64,000 bases of DNA, taken from CAIYUC01 sp963682005 (GTDB lineage Bacteria; Bacteroidota; Bacteroidia; Bacteroidales; FEN-979). Location of the stretch: NCBI GenBank assembly GCA_963682005.1, contig OY820914.1, positions 3,906,001 through 3,970,000 of the forward strand. Reading direction: 5' to 3'. The position numbers were made by a program, and so were the translations under genes. This document shows, in pieces, positions 44,171 through 51,128 of the stretch; positions within the stretch are counted from its first letter, which is position 1; each line of letters begins with the position of its first letter. Below the pieces are notes generated by a model. It had not been told where the DNA came from and ran no database searches. It was given only the letters and a program-made list of their open reading frames with translations.

Positions 44171-45078
44171 TTGGTTTGATTTTGAGTTGATGCAGGTTTC
44201 TGCCAGAAATCATAATAGTTATACCACTGAAGCGGATATTTCTTTACGATCCTTTCAAATGCTTTTGCATATTCGGTGACCGCTTCCCTCAGATATAATT
44301 CGCGTTTTTTCAGGTTCCCTGAAAACGGGACGGTCATTAACGGAGTCGCATAAAAATGATAGTGCGTCCGGGTGTCCTTAACAGCAAAAACATATGAGAC
44401 CGGTACGTTGAAATGTGCAGCCATGTTAACAGGACCAACCGGGAACGGAGCTGATTTCCCAAGGAAATCAACCATGATTGTTTTGTTCCCTTCGATGAAC
44501 CTGTCGCCATGCATGGCAATGATCTCCCCCTTTTCCAATGCGTTCCTGATATCATTCAGATGAGAGAAATCTTCACGTATGATGATGAAATTGACGCTTC
44601 TCTTGACCAGTACATCTGACAGAAATCCTTTGATCTGCTGGTGCTCTGCATCAAAAAGGATGATGTTGATCCGTTTCTCAAGCCGGTTGAGCAGTTGCCC
44701 GGCGATTTCCCAGTTCCCGATATGGCCGCTGATCAGGAATCCACCCTTGTCGATCTGCCTTAAGTATTCCTCGCCTTCAAAATCAAATGTAAACTTATTC
44801 TGAAACCCGGCGAGCATCGCGATCTTGTCAATCAGTACCTGGCCAAAGTTGAAGTAATTCCGATAAACGCTGGCAAATGAAGCAATAGGACTCCTTTTAA
44901 TCATCCTCCGGTAAAACTGATATGAACTATTAAATGATTTCGGGGAAGAAACCATGAAATATGCAACTACGAAATAAAGGAGGAAATAAGCGAAAGGGAT
45001 ACCTGGATACCGGATTATCCAGATAAAGATTTTATATCCAATGACACCGCCGCGGGTTTTTCCTTTCCATGAGGACAT
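44167..45078 (-). CDS. LpxL/HtrB-like lipid acyltransferase
   Basis: A 303-residue membrane-associated acyltransferase of the lauroyl/myristoyl transferase family. One N-terminal transmembrane helix (about residues 24-43) and the HX4E motif G-H-I-G-N-W-E (His119, Glu124) are visible. It should transfer an acyl (or polyenoyl) group to a lipid hydroxyl, as suggested for aryl-polyene lipids. It follows ACP-3 by 6 bp, so it may use ACP-3-bound chains. Confidence 0.9.
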   Translation of the reverse strand: MSSWKGKTRGGVIGYKIFIWIIRYPGIPFAYFLLYFVVAYFMVSSPKSFNSSYQFYRRMIKRSPIASFASVYRNYFNFGQVLIDKIAMLAGFQNKFTFDFEGEEYLRQIDKGGFLISGHIGNWEIAGQLLNRLEKRINIILFDAEHQQIKGFLSDVLVKRSVNFIIIREDFSHLNDIRNALEKGEIIAMHGDRFIEGNKTIMVDFLGKSAPFPVGPVNMAAHFNVPVSYVFAVKDTRTHYHFYATPLMTVPFSGNLKKRELYLREAVTEYAKAFERIVKKYPLQWYNYYDFWQKPASTQNQTK

Positions 45079-45084
45079 CCTGGT

Positions 45085-45333
45085 TTAGCTTGGATAGATT
45101 TTGTGAATGATAAACTGGTGAAAATCCCCCAGGGTCCTGATCTCACCCATCTCTTCGGCCTTCATTTTGAAACCGAAATTCTTTTCAATGATCACAAACA
45201 GGTCGACAAAATCAAGACTGTCAATCCCGAGGTCTTTTTTCAATTCGGCAGCAGGAAGTAATTCATTTTCCTCGATCTCGATCTCGTCGATCAGGAGTTG
45301 ATTGATTTTCCTGATTATTTCGTCATTTTGCAT
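45085..45333 (-). CDS. Acyl carrier protein (ACP-3)
   Basis: An 82-residue carrier protein with D-L-G-I-D-S-L-D-F-V-D-L (Ser39). The ATG at 45333 is used; an in-frame TTG at 45357 would add eight residues. It precedes the LpxL-like gene by 6 bp. Upstream to KS-E lies a 257-bp gap containing heptamers. Confidence 0.93.
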   Translation of the reverse strand: MQNDEIIRKINQLLIDEIEIEENELLPAAELKKDLGIDSLDFVDLFVIIEKNFGFKMKAEEMGEIRTLGDFHQFIIHKIYPS

Positions 45334-45407
45334 AAATGCTGTCGTTTGAATGAGCAAAAATACTAATTTTTTTTGAGATAATACGCAGGGAAAAACACTT
45401 GCTTTCT

Positions 45408-45560
45408 AATTACGGATTACGAATTACGGATTACGAATTTACTGGAAATCAGTGCAGATAAAGGTTCCCGTTTTTACAACAGCGACCACCGGGAAGGCAC
45501 AGAGATCACAGGTATCGGATGATATTATGCATTCCTTCAATTTGCATTATGAATTATGAA
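45408..45560. repeat. Heptamer arrays and CACAGAG fragment
   Basis: Four to five units of AATTACG/GATTACG (45408-45442), a GGGAAGGCACAGAG fragment (about 45493-45515) and AATTATG-like heptamers (about 45540-45560) in the 257-bp gap between ACP-3 and KS-E. No gene seen. Confidence 0.7.
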
Positions 45561-45590
45561 GTGCTGCAAAAGGGGAGGTGGAAGGAGGTT

Positions 45591-46808
45591 TCAGACTTTC
45601 CGGATGATCAGCGATGAGTTCGTTCCGCCGAAACCGAAGGAATTGGAAAGGAAAGCCCTGATATCGAAAAGAGTTGTTTCACGCGCGATATTAAGTTTTC
45701 CGGTGATCTCATCCGTATTTTCAAGGTTGATGTTCGGGGCGATAAATGAATTGTTCATCATCAGGGTGGAATAGACCACTTCGCTGGCGCCTCCCATCCA
45801 CATTTCATGACCTGTCATCGATTTTGTGCTGCTGACCAGAGGTTTGGTCTGTCCGAAGACCTGGTAGATCGCCTGGGCTTCGTTACTGTCGCCGGAAGGG
45901 GTGGATGTGGCATGTGCATTCACATAATCGATCAGTGAAGGGTCAATGCCGGCATCTTTCAGCGACATGATCATGGCCCGTGCAGGACCGTCAACATTTG
46001 GAAGAGAAATATGTTCCCCATTTGAAGAGAATCCATAACCGATGACTTCCCCATAAATATGAGCACCGCGTTTCATGGCTGATTCATAGCTTTCAAGAAT
46101 CACTGTTGCAGCTCCGCCGCTGGGAACAAGGCCGTCGCGGTCGCGGTCGAATGGCCGTGATGCTTTTGTCGGTTCTGATTCACGGATGGAAAATGCATTC
46201 AGGGCATCAAAGCTGGCAGTCGCTTCCGGGTTGATCTCCTGCGCACCGCCGCAGATGATCGTTTCCTGCAAGCCCTGGCGGATTAACAGGTAGCCAAGTC
46301 CGATGGCATGTGAACCGCTGGCACAGGCACCGCTGACAGTGAAATTGACACCCTTCAGCTTGAATATGACAGACAAATTCATGGAAACAGTTGAATTCAT
46401 CGACTGGAAAATATATCCCGACCCGATCATCATGCTGTCCTTTTTTGCACGAAGGATATCAACGGATTCAACAACCGGTAATGCAGAACTATCATTGCCG
46501 TAAATGATCCCTACTTCCCTGTTTTCAAGAAAGGACTCATCAATAAAGGCAGTTTTCAGGGCTTCAACAGTGGAAACATAGGCATATTCACCCTGGACGG
46601 GCAGCCCGATCCGCATCCGGCGGTCGAGGATCCCTTTCAATACAGGTTTTTCCACCATTCCGGTAAGTGCCGAGCGAAATCCCATCTCTTTCCTCACCGG
46701 GTCAAAAATTATCCCCGATCTTCCTTCGTACAATGATTTTTTAACATCCTCAAGATTTTTTCCAAGGACAGAATAGATACCCATTCCTGTGATAACGACG
46801 CGATTCAT
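45591..46808 (-). CDS. Beta-ketoacyl synthase KS-E (FabB/ApeO-like)
   Basis: A 405-residue ketosynthase of the FabB branch. Cys in S-G-A-C-A-S-G-S, first His in N-A-H-A-T-S-T, second His in T-G-H-E-M-W-M-G-G-A-S-E, Lys in S-T-K-S-M, and a terminal F-G-F-G-G-T-N-S. The G-H-E-x-W-M variant is what I recall from polyene-type ketosynthases of Bacteroidota. Probably the main chain-extending synthase, near fabG and the ammonia-lyase. A 101-bp repeat gap separates it from fabG. Confidence 0.92.
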   Translation of the reverse strand: MNRVVITGMGIYSVLGKNLEDVKKSLYEGRSGIIFDPVRKEMGFRSALTGMVEKPVLKGILDRRMRIGLPVQGEYAYVSTVEALKTAFIDESFLENREVGIIYGNDSSALPVVESVDILRAKKDSMMIGSGYIFQSMNSTVSMNLSVIFKLKGVNFTVSGACASGSHAIGLGYLLIRQGLQETIICGGAQEINPEATASFDALNAFSIRESEPTKASRPFDRDRDGLVPSGGAATVILESYESAMKRGAHIYGEVIGYGFSSNGEHISLPNVDGPARAMIMSLKDAGIDPSLIDYVNAHATSTPSGDSNEAQAIYQVFGQTKPLVSSTKSMTGHEMWMGGASEVVYSTLMMNNSFIAPNINLENTDEITGKLNIARETTLFDIRAFLSNSFGFGGTNSSLIIRKV

Positions 46809-46848
46809 CTTCCCGTGTGCGCAGTTGGTTAGTAATTCATTGGTTTAT

Positions 46849-46911
46849 GATGCTGGTTGCTGGATGCTGGATATATACCCATTCGTAATTCGTAATTCGT
46901 AATTCGTAATT
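46849..46911. repeat. Heptamer arrays GCTGGAT and ATTCGTA
   Basis: A short CTGGATG-like stretch (46849-46873) and four units of ATTCGTA (46881-46908) that run into the stop codon of fabG (46910-46912). Confidence 0.8.
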
Positions 46912-47638
46912 AAGTGTAGAGCCCTCCATTAACACTTATGACAGTCCCGGTGATATAAGACGCTTTTTCCGATGCCAGAAATCCGACAACTTCGGCAACT
47001 TCTGCCGGTTCACCGAACCTGTTCATAGGTATCATGGCTTTAAGTTCTTTCTCATTCAATCCTTCTGTCATATCGGTCCTGATAAAACCTGGTGCAACGG
47101 CATTTACAGTGACATTCTTTTTTGCCACTTCCTGGGCCATTGCTTTGGTGGCCCCGATCACCCCTGCCTTAGCGGCAGAATAATTGGCCTGACCCGGCAA
47201 TCCCTTCAATCCCGATAACGAAACCACATTGATGATCCTTCCGAACCTGGCAAGCAGCATATCTTTGATCAGCAAGCGGGTTGTGTAAAGAAAACTGTTG
47301 AGGTTCGTATTGATCACATCAAACCATTCCTCATCTTTCATCCACATGACCAGTGCATCCTTCCGGATCCCTGCATTGTTCACGAGTATGGAGATCGATT
47401 TTCCTTCATTCCGTGCAATCCAGCCATTGATGGCGGTTTCCACTTCATCCTTCTTTGAAACATCGAACATGAGCAATTCCCCATCACTTCCAAGTTCACG
47501 GACCATTTCAAGCGTTTTCATTGCTTCATCCTGTCCTGAACGGAAATTGATCAGGATGTGATACCCCATTTCTGCAAGCTTTATACTGATGGCCCGGCCA
47601 ATCCCCCTTGAACCTCCTGTCACAAGTGCGTATTTCAT
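46910..47638 (-). CDS. fabG: 3-oxoacyl-ACP reductase
   Basis: A 242-residue short-chain dehydrogenase. T-G-G-S-R-G-I-G-R (residues 7-15) binds NADPH, N-N-A-G is at 87-90, and the catalytic Ser140, Tyr153 and Lys157 (N-Y-S-A-A-K) are intact. It reduces 3-oxoacyl-ACP in each elongation round. It follows the ammonia-lyase gene by 42 bp. Confidence 0.93.
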   Translation of the reverse strand: MKYALVTGGSRGIGRAISIKLAEMGYHILINFRSGQDEAMKTLEMVRELGSDGELLMFDVSKKDEVETAINGWIARNEGKSISILVNNAGIRKDALVMWMKDEEWFDVINTNLNSFLYTTRLLIKDMLLARFGRIINVVSLSGLKGLPGQANYSAAKAGVIGATKAMAQEVAKKNVTVNAVAPGFIRTDMTEGLNEKELKAMIPMNRFGEPAEVAEVVGFLASEKASYITGTVISVNGGLYT

Positions 47639-47680
47639 CTGGTAATAGTTGATTATAGTAGTGGTTGCATTGAACGTTTC

Positions 47681-49234
47681 TTACTCTTCGATCGAGAATT
47701 GCGGCTTATTCTCCATAATATATAGCTCGATATTCCGGATATCCTTGTATTTGATCGAATCTTCGGTGAATTTGGGTACGATCTTCCTGAGATCATCGTA
47801 TTTGCTCAGCGAATAGGTTGAAAGACGATCCTTGATATTAAGGTAGTCGATAGCCTGAAGGATCGAGATCATTTCGATGGCAAGCACCTGGTAGGTATTG
47901 TCGATGATCTTCTTCGCCAGCAGGGCCGCGTTGGTCCCCATGCTGACAATATCCTGGTTATCGTTATTGTTTGTGATACTATGGATATACATCGGGAAAG
48001 AAAGGGTCTGATTCTCAGCCACAGTTGAAACGGCCGTGAACTGAACTCCCTGCATTCCGAGGTTAAGTCCGAGTTTGCCCAGGTTTACGAACGGGGGCAG
48101 CTTCTCATTCAGCTTCGGGTTCATCAGGTAATTGAGCTGCCTTTCTGCAAGCATTGACAGCTTGGTTATCGCGATCTTGAGTTTATCCATTTCCAGCGCA
48201 ACATAATCCCCGTGGAAATTGCCCCCGTGATATACATTGTGATGTTCACCATCGATGATCGGGTTGTCGCTGGTAGAATTCACTTCATTCATCAGCACAT
48301 GGGTGGTGTAGAAGATCGTGTCGAGCACCGGACCGAGAACTTGTGGAACACAGCGGAGTGAGTAATATTCTTGCACTTTATGCTTGAACACTTCCACATC
48401 CACTGTATTATCGTTGTTGTAAAGGTGATCAGCTCTCCGGCGGATCAGATGACTGTCTTTCAGGATAAATTTCATCGTCCTTGCCACCTGCCGCTGACCA
48501 TGATGTGACTTGGCCCTGTTTAGCCCGTCGGAGAAATGGTCGTCGTAAGATTCAACGATCTCTGTGATCATCGAAGATGCAAGCGTAGACCAGTCAAGAA
48601 GGTTACGGGCATGAATGGTATTGATCATCCCGATGCCTGTCATGGCCGAGGTTCCGTTGATCAGCCCAAGCCCTTCACGGATATGCATTTTGATCGGGAC
48701 AAGGCCCGTTTCTGCAAATACTTCATTGGTTGGCCGGAGCTCTCCGTTGTATGTCACTTCTCCCTCCCCGATAAGATTTAAAGCCAGGTGTGCAAGCTGC
48801 ACCAGATCACCACTTGCACCTACACCGCCATGTTCGGGGATGTAAGGATAGATGTCGCGGTTGATCATCTCTTTAAGCAGTTCAACCACTTCCGGGTGGA
48901 TCCCGGATTTGGCCTGCACAAGTGTGTTCAGCCGGGCAAGCATGGTAGCTTTGGCATAAATATCCGGAAGGGGGCTGCCGCATCCGGCTGCATGACTGCG
49001 GATCAGGTTGTATTGTAATTCAAGCTCCTTGTTATTGTTGATCTTGAACTGGGCCATAGGTCCCAGTCCGGTATTGATCCCATAGATAACTTTCCCTTTT
49101 GCAAATTCTTTCAGGAATTCAAAATCCTCTGAAACTTTCCTACGGGCTTCTATATCGATATCAACTTTCTCGCCTTCAAATAATATCTTAAAAAAATCTC
49201 CTACAGTTAGTTTTCTGTTTCCAATAAGTATCAT
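47681..49234 (-). CDS. Aromatic amino acid ammonia-lyase (tyrosine ammonia-lyase type)
   Basis: A 517-residue member of the HAL/PAL/TAL family. The A-S-G triad (residues 140-142, in G-V-G-A-S-G-D-L) forms the MIO cofactor and Tyr51 is in Y-G-I-N-T-G-L-G. The selectivity region reads N-L-I-R-S-H-A-A-G, and other blocks such as V-Y-H-G-G-N-F-H-G-D-Y and N-N-N-D-N-Q-D-I-V-S-M-G-T-N-A-A strongly resemble what I remember of the tyrosine-specific lyase of Flavobacterium johnsoniae. It should deaminate tyrosine to 4-coumarate, the aryl starter unit of flexirubins. It is the first gene after the clear promoter at 49300-49329 and begins the biosynthetic operon. Confidence 0.9.
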   Translation of the reverse strand: MILIGNRKLTVGDFFKILFEGEKVDIDIEARRKVSEDFEFLKEFAKGKVIYGINTGLGPMAQFKINNNKELELQYNLIRSHAAGCGSPLPDIYAKATMLARLNTLVQAKSGIHPEVVELLKEMINRDIYPYIPEHGGVGASGDLVQLAHLALNLIGEGEVTYNGELRPTNEVFAETGLVPIKMHIREGLGLINGTSAMTGIGMINTIHARNLLDWSTLASSMITEIVESYDDHFSDGLNRAKSHHGQRQVARTMKFILKDSHLIRRRADHLYNNDNTVDVEVFKHKVQEYYSLRCVPQVLGPVLDTIFYTTHVLMNEVNSTSDNPIIDGEHHNVYHGGNFHGDYVALEMDKLKIAITKLSMLAERQLNYLMNPKLNEKLPPFVNLGKLGLNLGMQGVQFTAVSTVAENQTLSFPMYIHSITNNNDNQDIVSMGTNAALLAKKIIDNTYQVLAIEMISILQAIDYLNIKDRLSTYSLSKYDDLRKIVPKFTEDSIKYKDIRNIELYIMENKPQFSIEE

Positions 49235-49299
49235 TCTATGTTCAGTTAAATTGCCGGAGGAATCTGCCTTATCATTCCGGTCCGGTTCGCTCCAATCAG

Positions 49300-49329
49300 C
49301 AAAGGTACATTTTTTTTGTGAAATGCAAA
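49300..49329 (-). promoter_or_regulatory. Bacteroidota-type promoter of the biosynthetic operon
   Basis: On the minus strand TTTG (49326-49329), 18 bp, then TACCTTTG (49300-49307): a near-perfect -33/-7 pair. Transcription should start near 49295, leaving a leader of about 60 bases before the ammonia-lyase ATG at 49234. The spacer has an A8 run. Confidence 0.78.
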
Positions 49330-49331
49330 TA

Positions 49332-49405
49332 TGCAGGCTGCAGGCTACAAGCTACAGGCTTTCGCCGTGCCGTCATTCCCGCGAAAGCGGGAACGGGCTT
49401 CGGGC
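49332..49405. repeat. Composite repeat: heptamers plus REP-like palindrome (second copy)
   Basis: TGCAGGC/TACAGGC-type heptamers (49332-49361) followed by CGTCATTCCCGCGAAAGCGGGAA (49371-49393), identical to the palindrome at 38463-38485, and CGGGCTT units. Sits 3 bp upstream of the operon promoter's -33 box. Confidence 0.8.
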
Positions 49406-49476
49406 TTTATTAAGAAATAAATATAAAGTTAGTGTATTACCTTTTACAATCCCGGAAGATTAATGAGAAAAGAATT

Positions 49477-49611
49477 ATGAGTTACAAATCACTTGAAATC
49501 TGGAAAATTGCGGATGACCTGGTTATTAAGATCCATGAGATGACGATTCAAAATCTGCCAAAATTTGAAATGAATGAAACAGGAAGCCTGATAAGAAGAT
49601 CTATCAAATAA
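49477..49611 (+). pseudogene. Truncated four-helix-bundle (S23/IVS-type) gene
   Basis: The first 44 residues (M-S-Y-K-S-L-E-I-W-K-I-A-D-D-L, then L-P-K-F-E-M-N-E-T-G-S-L-I-R-R-S-I-K) match the N-terminus of the small four-helix-bundle proteins first found in 23S rRNA intervening sequences, normally about 120 residues. The frame stops at 49611, and the RAYT element begins 12 bp later. The remainder of the gene is not visible in that gap or just beyond the element, so it is a remnant. Confidence 0.7.
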
Positions 49612-49623
49612 GAAAGACAATAT

Positions 49624-50187
49624 GAATTACCCCGGCCTTCAGGCCGGGGGTTGACGAAGGTAAAAGCACCGGGCTTTAGCCCAAAAAAGAAGATCATGGG
49701 ATATATAAAAATCTGGGTACATCTGGTCTGGACAACTAAAAACAGAGAACCCATTTTAACGTCTGAAATCAGAAAACAGATTTTCAATCATATAAGGGAA
49801 AATGCTGTTAATAAAGGTATTTATATTGATTTTCTAAATGGTTATCTTGAGCATGTTCATTGCCTTGTCTCCCTTGGTTCTGGCCAGAATATCGATAAAA
49901 TCCTGATGCTGTTAAAAGGCAAATCTTCATTCTGGATAAATAAAGCCAGAATCTTTCCGCAAAAGTTTGAATGACAGGATGAATACTTTGCAGTATCCGT
50001 AAGTCAATCTGCAGTTAGCAATGTCAGAGAATACATAAGAAAACAAGAAGAACATCATCGGAAGTATTCCTTTGAGAAAGAGTATGAAGAGTTTATCAAA
50101 AAGTACGGCTTTGACAAACTGATTTCGGGCTAAAGCCCTTATTAAGCACGTCTATCTGAACCCCCGGCCTGAAGGTCGGGGTAATTC
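49624..50187 (+). mobile_element. REP-flanked RAYT (IS200-like) element
   Basis: 29-bp terminal inverted repeats, GAATTACCCCGGCCTTCAGG... at 49624-49652 and its inverse at 50159-50187 (one mismatch), each itself a palindrome (CCGGCC..GGCCGG type). A second inner pair, CGGGCTTTAGCCC (49670-49682) and CGGGCTAAAGCCC (50126-50138), flanks the transposase reading frame. This is the layout of REP-associated tyrosine transposase elements. Confidence 0.8.
49696..50133 (+). pseudogene. REP-associated tyrosine transposase (RAYT), broken by a TGA
   Basis: The frame encodes M-G-Y-I-K-I-W-V-H-L-V-W-T-T-K-N-R, then G-Y-L-E-H-V-H-C-L-V-S-L (HxH metal site) and, after the stop, V-S-N-V-R-E-Y-I-R-K-Q-E-E-H-H. 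An in-frame TGA at 49972-49974 stands where family members have Trp before Q-D-E-Y, so a single G-to-A change (TGG to TGA) explains it. The frame continues undamaged to TAA at 50131. The catalytic Tyr of the HUH/Y1 mechanism is in the C-terminal part, so the truncated product should be inactive. Confidence 0.82.
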
Positions 50188-50456
50188 AGAACTGGCATTA
50201 ATTTCTGGTACGCATTATTGTGATAAGCCGAAAACTCTATCACTTCCTTCTGAAAATAAAGGAAGATTGTTGAAGAGAAAATATACTTGTATATCTCCGG
50301 TGATGTATATCCGCAGACGATAACTTTAGGGAAAGTAAATTCATGGATGTTAACGAATCTTGTGAACAAGTGGCTCGCAGCATTTGATTTACCGGAAATT
50401 TCCTCGCTCCTCGTTTTGCGGATTATTAAAATTGCCTTACCTTTGCCCGCAGAATT

Positions 50457-50530
50457 GGCTCCGTGGCGTAACTGAATAGCGCATCTGACTACGGATCAGA
50501 AGGTTACAGGTTTGAATCCTGTCGGAGTCA
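50457..50530 (+). tRNA. tRNA-Arg (anticodon ACG)
   Basis: A 74-base cloverleaf. The acceptor stem pairs GGCTCCG with CGGAGTC (one G-T), the D stem is GCGT/GCGC, the anticodon stem TCTGA/TCAGA encloses CTACGGA with anticodon ACG, and the T arm is ACAGG-TTTGAAT-CCTGT. Discriminator is A; CCA is not encoded. ACG reads CGU/CGC codons for arginine. Confidence 0.95.
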
Positions 50531-50543
50531 CAAGACAAATGTA

Positions 50544-50588
50544 AAGTGCAAGGTGCAAAGTGTAACTAATTTGCACTTTGCACTTTTC
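50544..50588 (+). terminator. Hairpin downstream of tRNA-Arg
   Basis: AAGTGCAAGGTGCAAA (50544-50559) and TTTGCACTTTGCACTT (50570-50585) form a 16-bp stem with one G-T pair and a 10-base loop, 13 bases after the tRNA and followed by a short T-rich stretch. It may end the tRNA transcript; it could also be just another GTGCAAA-type repeat. Confidence 0.5.
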
Positions 50589-51128
50589 GTTTTACACGTT
50601 AGACTTCGAACTTTTCAATTTGCACCTTCCAAGGAATCTTTTGACTGTCGTTTCAATGACTGATCACGAGTTTCCTGGTTTCTATGCCAGTCGTCGTTTC
50701 CATGCTCACATATAGATACCGCTGTGCAAAGAATACATTCATAATCCATGGCAGCATCACCAGCAAGACTACATGATTTTTCATATTAATGTGAGTTTAT
50801 CTTGTTTTCGATATACCATATATGTCTTTCAAATAACATAAGTGCGATCCATGCAAATACGTTACAGTGAGAAAAAATGAGAACTCCGTATTGTTGAGGA
50901 AGCGGAAGAATTGTCAGCTTTTAATCGCCCTATCTGGTCCCGTTGTAGACCCATGGTGAACCCATTCATCACCCGTCCAGGTTTTTCGTTTCATTCACAG
51001 GAATGATATGACAGGTTGGCAGTAGAAATTGTCAATGCTGCCTGTTGTTAAATTACATATTTATACGTTAATACTGATTTATTTGTATTTTTGATCTTGA
51101 ATTCATTCGTAATAATAATCTTGATATC
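50589..51128. other. 540-bp region without a recognised gene
   Basis: No open frame here looks real. The region is A/T-rich. A TATTTTTG box at 51086-51093 could be the -7 element of the following plus-strand gene, but a matching -33 TTTG is not at the normal distance. Confidence 0.6.

Noticed and set aside
49972..49974. TGA in the transposase as selenocysteine or recoded codon
   Set aside because: The position normally holds Trp, no selenocysteine element is seen, and other genes use TGA as stop (for example 53841, 61632); a point mutation is simpler.
50142..50475. Short frames on both strands around the right end of the RAYT element
   Set aside because: They overlap the terminal repeat and the tRNA and show no recognised motif.
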